Below, piece after piece: positions 33,801 through 42,450 of a stretch of 64,000 nucleotides of DNA. The stretch spans positions 7,316,001-7,380,000 of the forward strand of contig NZ_CP109131.1 in NCBI RefSeq assembly GCF_035917995.1, in the 5' to 3' direction. Made by a program: the position numbers and the translations under genes. The first letter of the stretch is position 1, and every line of letters begins with the position of its first letter. The DNA is from Streptosporangium sp. NBC_01755. GTDB lineage: Bacteria; Actinomycetota; Actinomycetes; Streptosporangiales; Streptosporangiaceae. The notes under the pieces are model-generated. The model saw only the letters and a program-made list of their open reading frames with translations, ran no database searches and was not told the origin of the DNA.

Positions 33801-36800
33801 GAGCCCATGGCGGTCAGGCCGTAGCCGCCGGCCTTCACCTCCAGCATGCCGATGTACTCCACGCCGCCGTCACGGCGCATCCGGCGCAGCCCGCCCGCGA
33901 TCGAGACTCCGTCGCCGTCGAAGGAGACGGCCAGCCCGGCCAGGTCGAGCCGCCAGGCCAGCGGGTTGGCCGGGGTCGCCAGCGGGATGATCACTGCGAG
34001 TTCGTCGATCTGCGCGTGCAGCGGGCCGAGTTCCACGCCGCCGTCGACGAGCAGGACGAACGCGGCCGGATCGGTGAGGTCGTAGCCGATCTGCTCGATG
34101 TAGACGGGCCCGAACGAGCGGCGGATCGGCACCCAGCCGTCGCCCGCCACGCCGAGCCGGAACTCCGCGTTCTGCGCCCCGGTCTTGTGGATCTCCACGT
34201 AAGGGCTGAGCCCGGGAGCGGGGCCGCCCTCCTCGCCGGGCCGCAGCACCTTCGCCGCCACCGGGTTGTCGCCGTCGGCCGACTCACCGATCGGCAGCTC
34301 CAGACCGGTGATCTCCAGGCGGGCGCCGCCTTCGACGAAGCCGGTCGTGGCGTGCTCGTAGGTGCCGTACAGGGTGATGGCCTCGACCCGGACCGGGCCG
34401 GGCACCAGCGGGCCGTCGGTGCCGGTGGCGGTGAAGCCGAGCCCGCGTACGCGCAACCCCGGGGTGAACGTCACATCGGTGCCGATCTCGACCAGCCCGA
34501 TCTGGATGACGGGTTCGTCCTCCTCGCCCGCGCGCAGGGCGAACGTGACAGGTCCGGCCGCCGGCAGCGGTAACGGCTGGGGGAGGGCCAGGCCCAGCAG
34601 GTACCGACGGCCGTCGCCGGCCTGCTCGCCGATCAGCCGCAGTCGCAGCGGGCTGGTCGGCGCCTCGGCGAGCGCGACGTCCAGCAGCGCCACCACGGCG
34701 CGGATCAGCGTGTCCAGCGGGTCGGCCAGCGCGCGGGTGTCGAGCTGGTGGGCCGGCGCCGCCGGGGTGAGCAGGCCCGCGTTCACGAGGATCTCGCCGA
34801 GGGCCGTTCCGCCGATCGTCGTGTCCCGCAGCAGGGCGCGCGTGCCGTCCAGGGCCAGGACCGGATCGAGCACCAGGGGCGCCATCACGTCGAGGACGAA
34901 TTCGGCGAACGCCGCCGCGAGATCACCGTCGAAGGTCTCGCCGCCCCGGTGCCACAGGCCCGGCGGGCCTCCCGGCGGCACGACGACGGTCAGCGCGTCC
35001 GCCTCCGGTGTGCCGGGCCGGTCCAGCCACAGGCCGCAGTGCAGGCCGGGCGTGTCGCCCCCGGCCCGCAGTTCGAGGTACGGCCATGCGGTACGCAGTA
35101 GGACGACCGGATCGGGGGCGGCGAGGTCGGGTGGGATCGCGGTGAGCGTCAGCCGGGTAGGGCCGAGCCCGCCCGGTCCCGCGCTGATCCGGCCGTCCAG
35201 GGCGACACCGTTCAACGGGCGCATCCCGGCCAGCACCACTGTCAGTTCGGGGACACCGTCGGGGTCGGCGTTCAGCAGCAGCCGTACGTGCGCGCCCGCC
35301 CAGAGCTGGTCGGGCGGGGCGTCGGGGGCGGGCGGGCCGGCCGGCGTGGCCGCGTTGACGAGCGCGCGTACGACGGCGGCGGGCGCGGCGCGGAACCGGC
35401 GGGCGAGCTCGGCCCCCGGATCGGCGGCCAGCGTGCGGAGCTGGACGATGTCGAACCTGCCCGCCTGGTCGACCAGGGCGAGCGCACCGCCGACGCCGGT
35501 GATGGCCGCGCCGAGGGCGGCCGCCGCGCCGCCGAGATCGGCCAGTTCGTCCAGGAGCAACGGCAGCACGTACTCGGTCGCGGCCTCGGCCGCCAGCGCG
35601 GCCAGTTCGCCGAGTCCGCTGGGGTCGGGTGTCAGCCGTACGACGGTGGGCGGAAGGGCGGGGTCGCGCCACAACCGCAGGGTGACGCGCTCGCCGTTCA
35701 GTTCCACCTCGGCGGCTGCGAGGCTGATCCCGGTCAGGTCGGGTGGAGCGCTGACCCGGGCGACCGCGTTGAGGGTGACCTTCGGGGCGGGGCCGATCCG
35801 GATCGTCGCGCCGACACCTCGCAGGAACGCCAAGGTCAGCAGCACGTCGTCGCCGTCTGCCGTGGCGGTCACGCGTCCACCCATAGGCAGCGGCAGACCG
35901 GTTCCCGCATCCTCGTCCGTGACCAGTTCGGCGATCGCCGTGAGCAGCGTGGTCAGCTTGGCCGGGCTGATCCCCCCGAGCCCGTCGGCCGATCCCAGCG
36001 ATTCCGGACGGGTGAACCAGCGGCCGGGGGCGGTGAGCAAGCCCAGGGGGTCGCGTGCCGCGCCGTGCTCGTCCAGCAGGCCGATGGTCTTGAGCACGGC
36101 GCTCACCCGCGGCGCCTCCGCGACGACGGCCTGTATCAGCATTCGCAGCAACTGGCCGAGAGCGAGTTCGGCCGCCTGGACGGTCAGCCCGGCCACGTCA
36201 GGGCTGGGCAGGAGCGCCGCTTCGCCGACGCGTACGCCGTCCTCGTCACAGGTGACCACGAGGTCGCCGGCGGTCAGGGTGAATCGGCCGGTGGCCGCCG
36301 ACGGGTCGGCCAGCGTCACGGTGACGGCTCCGGACAGGCCGACGACACCCGCCAGCACGACGGGCGTGCCGATCACCAGCACGACCGTGCCGGCCCCGAA
36401 GTCGGCCTCCAGGCGGAGCCCGCCCCCCAGATCGGCCGCCGGCATCTGATCGGCCACCCGATCGGACAGGTAGCGGCGCGGGTCCCAGAAGAGCCGCTCG
36501 ATCGCGTCGGCGTCCAGGGTCAGGTCGGCGCGGGCCAGCCCGAGCGCGCGCAGCGTCCCGGCCAGCGGCGTCCCGGCCAGTTCGCGGCCCAGCTCGCCCA
36601 GCAGGGTACGGCCACCGGCGTCGAGCGTCTCGCGGGTGACGCGGTGGCGGCCCAGCGGCGATCCCGGCAGGGCAGCGTCATGCAGCACCACCTCCACGGC
36701 TCCGGCCGGGCCGGCCGCGTCCAGCCAGATCTCGGCGCGCCGGAACCGGGCCGGGCCCTCCAGCAACCAGCCGCCAGGGCGTTCCACGATGGTTTGCGTC

Positions 36801-39800
36801 CGCAGCCGGGGACAGGGCCGGACGTCTCCGTCCCGCAGCCGGATCTGGTGCAGGTCGGCGCGGAGCGACGTGGTGACGGCCACCTCGCCCGGCACCGTCC
36901 CGTCCTGGGGAAGCGTCACGCGGAGACCGAGGCCGAGGTGGGTCACCGGGCGGCGGTTCGCGCCTCCCGGCGGTCCGGCCGCGATGACATCGGCGACGAG
37001 GTCCGCCAGGATCTGGCCGGCGTCCGGGAGGGTGGCGATGACCGCGGTCACGGCAGGTTCGCCGTCGGGCGCAGCAGGTTCGCCGTCGGGCGCAGCAGGT
37101 TCGCCGTCGGGTGCAGCGGGTTCGCCGTCGGGTGCGGTGGGCGGAGGTGTGAACTCGGCGAGCGGGAGGCCGTCGTCCAGGGTCGCGAGCATATGCCGCA
37201 GCGCATCGGGGATCACCGGCAACCGGGCGGCCAGGCCGTCCAGGAACCGGGCCGCGTCCCCGCCGCCGGTCAAGGGGGGCGAGGCATGCGGCCCGCACAC
37301 GGTGATCAGCTCGGCGAACGGATGCTCGCGGTGCAGCGCCCGGGCCGGGTACGCGGTGACCGAGTGCGCCACCACGACAGGCGCTCCGCCCGACGCGACG
37401 GTCACCCTCTCTATCACGGTGCGCAGTCGCTCGACCGCCTCGGCATGCCCTCCGGCCGTACGAGGCGGCATCAGGACGAACCAGGGCCCGCGCTCCGATG
37501 CCACGACGGCCGTCGGGGTGGTCAGATCGATGATGGTGCCCGCTTCCTGCCCGGGCCAAGGGCGGACGCCGGGCAGCGGAGCGCACAGGTAGACGGTCCG
37601 CTCCTGCTGAGCGGTGCTGTGGTCGCCCAGGTGGAACCTGGCGGGGGCGTCGAGGTGTGTGGCCGTGATCGGGGACCGGCGGTCGGCCGGGCCGGCCTGC
37701 GCCGACGCCGGGAGCAGGCCGTCGCCCTCCTGGAAGGCGGCCGTCAACGTGGCCAGGGAGGCGGCCAGGTCCGCACGCCCGGCGAGGAGGTCACCAAGGT
37801 GGGTGTCCAGGCCCGACACCGCGTCCAGGGCGTCCAGCAGTTCGGCCGGGTCCAGGTGGGCCGTACGCAGGTCGGCGGGCACGAGTTCGGCGAACACCTC
37901 GTCCAGGCCGGAGAGCGTCGGGCCGTCAGGGTCCAGCCAGATCAGCGCCTCGGGGCCGTCAGGGCCGAGCCTGATCGCCCACGGGTCGTCGTACCGGCCG
38001 GATCCGGTGAGTTCCGGTAGGCCGGTGAGGAGAGCGGTCAGGCTGACGGCGGGCAGCGCGAGCGGGCCGCCGAACAGGTCGCCCAGCCACAGGCGCAGGG
38101 CGCCGAGCGGGTCCACGACCAGTTTGGGCAGGCTCAGCACGGGCCAGTCGCCGCCGAAGTCGGGCAGGTCGAACCGGGGCCAGTCGAACTCGGAGTCGCC
38201 GAGTTCGGGGAGGCGCAGCGCGAACGGGCGGAGCGTCGGTAGCCAGCCCAGCATGGCCGCGAGCAGTTCGGGCAGTGACAGGTGCGGTGGCTCCGGCAGG
38301 TCCAGCCGGGGCAACGCCAGCCGCAGGCCCAACAGCGGCCGGATCAGCGGCCAGGCCAGTTCCAGGTCGAGGTCGCCGTCAGGCCAGTCCAGGCTGAAGG
38401 GGGTGGGCGGTTCCAGGTGGACGCCCGCGACGTCCAGCGCGGCGTCATGGACGTGGACATTGCCGCCCCAACCGGTGTCGCGCCGCCACCAGACCAGCCC
38501 CTGGAGCGAGCGGCAACTCGCCGTCACCGGTCCGGCGCGCAGCTCCAGCCTGGCCGGCGGCAGATGGTCGTCCAACGGCGATTCCACGCCCGTTGCCGGT
38601 TCCTCCATCTCCTCGGGCGCGTCGGGTTCGGGTTCGTCGGATTCGGGTCCGTCGGGTTCGGATTCGGGTTCGTCGGGTTCGGGTTCATCGAGGAAGGTGC
38701 CGATGGGGTAGCCCGCTTCCAGCGCCAGGCTGATCTCATGCCGCTCGCAGAAGGCGAACGCCGGTGAGCGTCCATGTTCGACCGGGAGCGCCACTCGGGC
38801 CAGCTCGTGCAGGCCGATCACGCTGACCAGGGTTCCGTCGACGAGTTCACGAGGACCGAGGACGACCCGCGCGGCGATCGTGAGGACGGGGGCGGCCGCC
38901 CCGCCGTCCCCCCAGATCAGCAGCTCCAGGCGGGCGTCGGGAACCGGCGATCCGAACGCGGTGGCCCAGGGTTCGGCGGATGTCCCCGAACCGGCGAGGT
39001 CGCTGGACACCGCGAACAGGGTCCGCGCCGCGTCGATCATGACACGGTAGCCCCCGGCGCCCAAGGCGGCGGCGTGGTAGAACGCCACCGCGACGAGTGG
39101 GTCGGCGAAGAACGCCGCCGCCACGGGCAACTCCGGCCAGCCCTCCGGCCGCACCCCGGGTTCGCGCAGACCGAGCAGCACCATCAGGGCGCGAACCCGG
39201 GCGGCGGCCTCGTCCCCGAACAGTGGTTCCAGCAGCCCGGCCAGGCCCGCCACGGCCGCGTCGCCCGCGATCTGGGTGACCGCGTCGACCGAGGTGAGAT
39301 CCAGCACGGGGTAGACACCGTCGCCTACCCGAACGTCCACGGCCTCGGCGATCGGGACGAGTCCGTGCGCCTCGGTCAGGCTCAGGCCGAGCCGGAGCAC
39401 CCCCACCAGCGGAGCGGAGAGTGGCCTGCCCGGTGTGCCGCAGACCACCTCGGCTCGCAGCCACGGCAGCCAGCGGGCGGCGGGTCCCGGCGTGAACTCC
39501 AGGCGGAGCAACTGGCAGCCCAGCCGGGCGGTGACCGGAACCTCCCCCAGTGGCGGCGCTTCGGTCTCGGCCGCGATCCCGAACAGGACCCGCGTCCCGA
39601 TCTCGCCCGCCGTGACGGCCAAGGTGGCGTAGACGACGGTCGTGCCCGGCCCGGTGAGCCGCACGCGCAACCCGTCAGGCCCGGAACCGGCCACCTCGCC
39701 GGGCACGCCGGCGAGTTCGGCCAAAACCAGGAGCCAGGCGCCCTGGGTCGCGCTGTCAGCCAGCACGGTCAGCGCCCAGTCGCGCAGCGCCACGCCACCG

Positions 39801-40573
39801 CGGGCGGCGACATCGTCCAGCCGCAGGCGGGGCACCCGGCCCTCGTCGCCAAGCCCGATCAAGGTGAGCAACAGCGACAGGTGCCGGGCGGTCGCCGGGT
39901 CCAGCCCCGCGGCGGCCGAGGCCAGGTCGAGCAGCAGCGACAGCAGCTCAGGCAGTTCGTCGGCCAGGAAGTTCTGGCCCCCCGTCAGCGTCAGATCGCG
40001 GGCCTGCGGCCAGCCGGGCAACTGGAGGCCGCGCACGTCCAGGCCGAAGCCGGGATCACCGCCATCGGTGGGGCAGTGGAACTCGCCCGCGACAGAGCCG
40101 ATCGAGACGGATCCTCCGGCCGGCGACAACACGGTGAACCGCACGCCCAACGGGCCATCCGGACCGCCGGGCAACAGTCGAGGCGGCATGCCCTCGCCGA
40201 TCCGCAGCAGTGGCAACCACACCTCGCCGGCCAGGCCGACGCCACCCTTCTGGTACGCGGCCGTACCCGCGACGCCCAGATCGACGCCCCCGGCGGTGCG
40301 GTCGATCGTCAGGTAGATCGACGCGGCCCCGAAACGCTGCAGCCTGATCCTGGTCCGCTCGCCGACCGTGGGCGGGCCGTCGCCGAAGTCCAGCAGGCTG
40401 AGCAGCGCGTCCAGTCGCACGGGATCGGAGACGACCCCGCGCAGCGCCCCGATCGGGTCGGCGAAGAAGGCGTCATTGAAATCGAAACCGCCGTCCGCAC
40501 GGGGCAGCAGCACACCCAGCGTGACACCGAGCTGGGCCAGTTCCGGGGCGAAGACCCCGGCTGACACGCTCAT
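30845..40573 (-). CDS. giant 3242-aa protein with DUF6603-like region
   Basis: This is the largest gene of the operon. The ATG at 40573 overlaps the upstream stop (ATGA). The first 1900 residues are a long beta/Leu-rich series without recognised domains. They are broken by an acidic DEPEPDEPES-type linker (about 628-660), a segment with an alpha/beta-hydrolase-like VVVAHSVTAYPA (about 1068) and four APDGEPA repeats (about 1145-1172). About residues 1950-2650 resemble DUF6603: LFVVAALLAPLGGPPAFFLL, GGIGLNREL, then VSIGGYHPRFKRA near 2456 and a string of amphipathic strands. The C-terminal 500 residues are again unassigned. No signal peptide or classical transmembrane helices are seen. DUF6603 function is unknown. 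Confidence 0.82.
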   Translation of the reverse strand: MSVSAGVFAPELAQLGVTLGVLLPRADGGFDFNDAFFADPIGALRGVVSDPVRLDALLSLLDFGDGPPTVGERTRIRLQRFGAASIYLTIDRTAGGVDLGVAGTAAYQKGGVGLAGEVWLPLLRIGEGMPPRLLPGGPDGPLGVRFTVLSPAGGSVSIGSVAGEFHCPTDGGDPGFGLDVRGLQLPGWPQARDLTLTGGQNFLADELPELLSLLLDLASAAAGLDPATARHLSLLLTLIGLGDEGRVPRLRLDDVAARGGVALRDWALTVLADSATQGAWLLVLAELAGVPGEVAGSGPDGLRVRLTGPGTTVVYATLAVTAGEIGTRVLFGIAAETEAPPLGEVPVTARLGCQLLRLEFTPGPAARWLPWLRAEVVCGTPGRPLSAPLVGVLRLGLSLTEAHGLVPIAEAVDVRVGDGVYPVLDLTSVDAVTQIAGDAAVAGLAGLLEPLFGDEAAARVRALMVLLGLREPGVRPEGWPELPVAAAFFADPLVAVAFYHAAALGAGGYRVMIDAARTLFAVSSDLAGSGTSAEPWATAFGSPVPDARLELLIWGDGGAAAPVLTIAARVVLGPRELVDGTLVSVIGLHELARVALPVEHGRSPAFAFCERHEISLALEAGYPIGTFLDEPEPDEPESEPDGPESDEPEPDAPEEMEEPATGVESPLDDHLPPARLELRAGPVTASCRSLQGLVWWRRDTGWGGNVHVHDAALDVAGVHLEPPTPFSLDWPDGDLDLELAWPLIRPLLGLRLALPRLDLPEPPHLSLPELLAAMLGWLPTLRPFALRLPELGDSEFDWPRFDLPDFGGDWPVLSLPKLVVDPLGALRLWLGDLFGGPLALPAVSLTALLTGLPELTGSGRYDDPWAIRLGPDGPEALIWLDPDGPTLSGLDEVFAELVPADLRTAHLDPAELLDALDAVSGLDTHLGDLLAGRADLAASLATLTAAFQEGDGLLPASAQAGPADRRSPITATHLDAPARFHLGDHSTAQQERTVYLCAPLPGVRPWPGQEAGTIIDLTTPTAVVASERGPWFVLMPPRTAGGHAEAVERLRTVIERVTVASGGAPVVVAHSVTAYPARALHREHPFAELITVCGPHASPPLTGGGDAARFLDGLAARLPVIPDALRHMLATLDDGLPLAEFTPPPTAPDGEPAAPDGEPAAPDGEPAAPDGEPAVTAVIATLPDAGQILADLVADVIAAGPPGGANRRPVTHLGLGLRVTLPQDGTVPGEVAVTTSLRADLHQIRLRDGDVRPCPRLRTQTIVERPGGWLLEGPARFRRAEIWLDAAGPAGAVEVVLHDAALPGSPLGRHRVTRETLDAGGRTLLGELGRELAGTPLAGTLRALGLARADLTLDADAIERLFWDPRRYLSDRVADQMPAADLGGGLRLEADFGAGTVVLVIGTPVVLAGVVGLSGAVTVTLADPSAATGRFTLTAGDLVVTCDEDGVRVGEAALLPSPDVAGLTVQAAELALGQLLRMLIQAVVAEAPRVSAVLKTIGLLDEHGAARDPLGLLTAPGRWFTRPESLGSADGLGGISPAKLTTLLTAIAELVTDEDAGTGLPLPMGGRVTATADGDDVLLTLAFLRGVGATIRIGPAPKVTLNAVARVSAPPDLTGISLAAAEVELNGERVTLRLWRDPALPPTVVRLTPDPSGLGELAALAAEAATEYVLPLLLDELADLGGAAAALGAAITGVGGALALVDQAGRFDIVQLRTLAADPGAELARRFRAAPAAVVRALVNAATPAGPPAPDAPPDQLWAGAHVRLLLNADPDGVPELTVVLAGMRPLNGVALDGRISAGPGGLGPTRLTLTAIPPDLAAPDPVVLLRTAWPYLELRAGGDTPGLHCGLWLDRPGTPEADALTVVVPPGGPPGLWHRGGETFDGDLAAAFAEFVLDVMAPLVLDPVLALDGTRALLRDTTIGGTALGEILVNAGLLTPAAPAHQLDTRALADPLDTLIRAVVALLDVALAEAPTSPLRLRLIGEQAGDGRRYLLGLALPQPLPLPAAGPVTFALRAGEEDEPVIQIGLVEIGTDVTFTPGLRVRGLGFTATGTDGPLVPGPVRVEAITLYGTYEHATTGFVEGGARLEITGLELPIGESADGDNPVAAKVLRPGEEGGPAPGLSPYVEIHKTGAQNAEFRLGVAGDGWVPIRRSFGPVYIEQIGYDLTDPAAFVLLVDGGVELGPLHAQIDELAVIIPLATPANPLAWRLDLAGLAVSFDGDGVSIAGGLRRMRRDGGVEYIGMLEVKAGGYGLTAMGSYGMFPIPNQPEKYASLFVVAALLAPLGGPPAFFLLGLGGGIGLNRELRAPDDMTKVKDFPLIAALRPDSAPARDPMAVLGQLGQTFPPRHGAFWLAAGVRFTSFTLVESIAVLTVAIGDGLEIMVLGLARAGLPNPDAPAVYLELALCARFSTSEGVLSVQAQLTDNSWVINPSCRVFGGFAFVIWFRTGEFLVSIGGYHPRFKRAPHHPAVPRVGFAWSVSEAIMIKGEAYFTLTSTCVMTGGRLEAAADFGFAGAWFAVGLDILISWDPFFYDFSVYVSVGVWILIEVKIWFIHISLRLSLSIGVELLITGPELRGLAKLDLGVAVVTVPFGAAADTAPKAWLGWAAFHDKYLVAGDPSKRPMSMGVTRGAHTDDPGAPPPEAGSPPERTRVLPEFSLRTAVRAAGEVNGARLPGPALSAAPMGRATVVARHRVTIRDSAGSVTPGTWTPVRGQVPEAVWGMPRPNGAGGMREAYVGADFVADVTITGTTPQISVHQIEVSEPLPLPLPLPLLDDRDPDGELSAADEAAAAWAASVAGADAFELAGWFMANATQALARCLGPRAVAATAAGPSAFERALLGGERSAAPRPARITAGVFTPARLYEPAVIRELPVRPEPTPPPVPVPVLLAVLRPEARPARRQRPRTSVGKWGDSYPRTSPPTVASVSARHPAVAAALITTDPVDTKLLPQGDRRTHAAPGGAIEVVRGLFSYERLAHDPSFGVRLPAGDVQVWHVPGAHDDWADARPWLEVGGRQLVRVCVLDLAGRVLADVTMSHGTIPVPVGAHRVVVVGSGFEHDLGGLSGWHSGVPVARVGEHACVVAGGVLRTPGATTRRARRPTDIALADPADIVRGQGLSETTLPRSRSVVITLRPLTPPPGELLIGLDGAKWTGAPDRLFTFGEEIVMLREVLPGSSGCTVSVAHDGSFALRAVLGSPDPAGVLAARLMAAEGDPGLAGRLPGLVTGPVAGPVQNSTITWRPAT
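37056..37139 (-). repeat. four 21-bp tandem repeats coding APDGEPA
   Basis: Four consecutive 21-bp units beginning GGTTCGCCGTCGGG lie in frame inside the giant gene. They encode a flexible acidic linker. Copies 1-2 and 3-4 differ by single bases. Confidence 0.88.
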
Positions 40574-41145
40574 CGCCACCACCGGTCGATCGAGTGGGCC
40601 GCCTGCGGGAACACCATGAACTCGTCGTGCTCGGCACGGACGGCGCCCGGCAGCAGCGGACGTCCTGCCCGATCCGTGCCGGTGGCGGCCGCCACGGTGG
40701 CGGCGATCTCCAGCATGGCCGCGAAGCACACCGCCACGGCGGTCTCACCCCACGCCTCCACCAGCAGCGGCTTCCCTCTGGCTCGTGTCTCGGCCGCCGT
40801 GAGCAGTCCCGCCGGTTCGGCCTCGCTGCCGGTGGCCAGCGGCACCACCAGCTCGCCGGCCCGGGGTTCCTGATCACACATCAGGCGCAAAGCGGCAAGG
40901 ACAAGACCTTCACGCAGCGCGGTCCGGCTCTCCACGACATGCAGGGCCACTTCGGAACCGTCACGCTGCCAGACGCACCAACCGTTCACGGTGCCGTCAC
41001 GACCCAGAACCTCACGCCATAGGCAGCTGAACACGTGATCGGGAACCACGACCGGTGTACCCAACTGGCCGGTATCCAGACCGGAGTTGACGGAATCCCT
41101 GCGCAGTTCACGCAGGAACGCCTGGCAGTCTCCGTTGTCAGGCAT
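40570..41145 (-). CDS. 191-aa uncharacterised protein, first gene of the giant operon
   Basis: The ATG at 41145 (MPDNGDCQAFLREL) follows a GGGGGA site; a longer frame to 41190 is less likely. The protein has an N-terminal helix and a beta-containing middle (WCVWQRDGSEVALHVVESRT). A hydrophobic helix follows (AVAVCFAAMLEIAATVAAAT), then HDEFMVFPQAAHS. No family is recognised. Its stop overlaps the giant gene start, so it leads a single transcript of eight ORFs. Confidence 0.75.
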   Translation of the reverse strand: MPDNGDCQAFLRELRRDSVNSGLDTGQLGTPVVVPDHVFSCLWREVLGRDGTVNGWCVWQRDGSEVALHVVESRTALREGLVLAALRLMCDQEPRAGELVVPLATGSEAEPAGLLTAAETRARGKPLLVEAWGETAVAVCFAAMLEIAATVAAATGTDRAGRPLLPGAVRAEHDEFMVFPQAAHSIDRWWR

Positions 41146-41190
41146 AGCATCCCCCGGCCTCTTTGTTTCCTCGGCCACCCGTTTCGACAA

Positions 41191-41214
41191 TGACCGGCAC
41201 GTAACTGTCGGTCA
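41191..41214. promoter_or_regulatory. palindrome upstream of the giant operon
   Basis: TGACCG (41191-41196) and CGGTCA (41209-41214) form a perfect inverted repeat with a 12-bp spacer, about 46 bp upstream of the first start codon. It is a candidate operator or part of the operon promoter; no regulator is identified. Confidence 0.4.
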
Positions 41215-41358
41215 ATGGGCAACTCCGGCCAATACCGACTGAGGTTCCCTCAAGGCCAGAGCCGCCGTAGCCGGCGCCATCCTCCCGGACAGCCGTGCCC
41301 CGGCTGGGCCGGGGAAGCGGACCGGCCGGGCGCCGCGGGACCCCGGCGGCACGCGAGT

Positions 41359-41553
41359 TCAGGCCGCCTGCACGTAGGAACCCCGGTGAGCGGGGATGCT
41401 GCGCCCATCGGGCAGAAGCTCGCCGGTGTCGTCGAACAGCACCACGCCGTTGCAGAGCAGCCCCCACCCCTGTTCCGGGTGGAACGACACGAGGCGGGCC
41501 GCGTTGTGGTCAGGCGCGTTTGCGGGCGGGCACGGAGGCTTGTGCTGACACAT
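41359..41553 (-). CDS. DUF5999 family small protein
   Basis: A 64-residue protein starting MCQHKPPCPPANAPDHNAAR and continuing HPEQGWGLLCNGVVLFDDTG, then ELLPDGR. This is the conserved DUF5999 pattern of actinomycetes, including the N-terminal Cys/His cluster (CQH..PC). The frame is open upstream, but the family starts at this ATG. Function is unknown. It is separated from the giant operon by about 210 bp, with no visible coupling. Confidence 0.88.
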   Translation of the reverse strand: MCQHKPPCPPANAPDHNAARLVSFHPEQGWGLLCNGVVLFDDTGELLPDGRSIPAHRGSYVQAA

Positions 41554-41766
41554 GACCGTTACCTCGATCCTTGACGATCGCAGGAGAGCCATCGGCTCCG
41601 GCTTGACGGTCATCGCCGGCGTTCCGGTCCGGTGAGCTGCTTTCGCTCTCTACGATGCCGCGCCCGACGCCCGTTGTCTGCGCCGTCAGCACCCATTCGG
41701 GCCCCATGCCAACGACAATCCCGGCATACCCGCTAACTGCAATGCGCCGTCCGCGGCCTGCCTCAG

Positions 41767-41898
41767 GCCTGCGTGGCCGTCCCGCTCCACCCGAGCGCTC
41801 AGCGCGTCGGCGATCTTCTGATCAGCGTCCCGTGTCGTGTACTGATAGATCAGCGTCGCCCGGTCGATCCACATCATCAGGTTTGTAGCGAGCCGCAC
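41767..41898 (-). pseudogene. tyrosine integrase C-terminal remnant
   Basis: The frame reads LMMWIDRATLIYQYTTRDAD, then QKIADALSARVERDGHAG. This matches the end of actinobacterial phage-type integrases, where the Tyr of LIYQ(H)AT is the catalytic nucleophile. The frame then breaks. Only the last 45 or so codons remain. Confidence 0.6.
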
Positions 41899-42067
41899 AT
41901 GTCGTCCCTCCGCCACACTGGATCACCCTGTTTTGTCGCCGTCGCTCCCCTTTTTGGATGGCACCCTTGGCATATCTTCTGACCATGGAGAGAGGCGAGC
42001 TCTGGGACCTGATCGAGTGGTCCCGGGTGGCGACGAGTAATCCCAAAGAGCGGGCGAGTTGGTTGCG

Positions 42068-42300
42068 CGGTGGAGCCTTCCAAATCCCCGGTTCTGTCCG
42101 GCGGGCAGAAAGGCGCCCACAAAATCGACGGCGTCGGAGCGGGCTTCGTCGTGCCACTCTGGCAGGAGAAGATAACTGACCGTATTGAGAAGGTTTCCAC
42201 GGAAGAGGCTATTGTCATGGCCATTCGGCCGGCCAGGAAAGAAGGTCTCTTCGCCGAGACTTCCACCGGCGGCAATGTCATCGTGGGCGCGGGCGGGAAG
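42068..42300 (+). pseudogene. cysteine synthase-like PLP enzyme remnant
   Basis: The frame reads VEPSKSPVLSGGQKGAHKID, GVGAGFVVPLWQEKITDRIE and VSTEEAIVMAIR, then EGLFAETSTGGNVI. This is the C-terminal third of O-acetylserine sulfhydrylase-type enzymes (SPVLSGG, GIGAGF, EEGL.AG.SSGA). The upstream domain with the PLP lysine is missing. A short frame just before it (MERGELWDLIEWSRVAT at 41984) may belong to another lost gene. Confidence 0.7.
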
Positions 42301-42450
42301 GTGTGGGGGGATCACCGGGCCGAGTTCGTCGGCGCAGATCACCGTGGTGTCCTCGGGCGGGTCGGGGTAGAGGCCGACGATCCGCGTTCTTTTGGGGCGA
42401 AGTCCGGGTCCTTGCTCGTGATCCACGAGCGGGTGCGGCGCCGGCGCACA
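42295..42450 (-). pseudogene. IS630-family transposase internal remnant
   Basis: In two adjacent frames the minus strand reads WITSKDPDFAPKE and then RIVGLYPDPPEDTTVICADE, LGPVIP. This is the segment around the first catalytic Asp of IS630 transposases, with a frameshift. The rest of the gene is absent. Confidence 0.6.

Noticed and set aside
22586..41145. Giant operon as a contractile injection system or phage tail cluster
   Set aside because: No sheath, tube, baseplate spike, LysM adaptor or AAA+ ATPase is recognisable among its products.
41690..41745. Minus-strand GMPGLSLAWG resembling the PKS KR motif LPGLSLAWG
   Set aside because: The likeness is limited to about nine residues, and an adjacent frame also reads plausibly (GYAGIVVGMGPEWVLTAQ). 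It is too short to call a PKS remnant.
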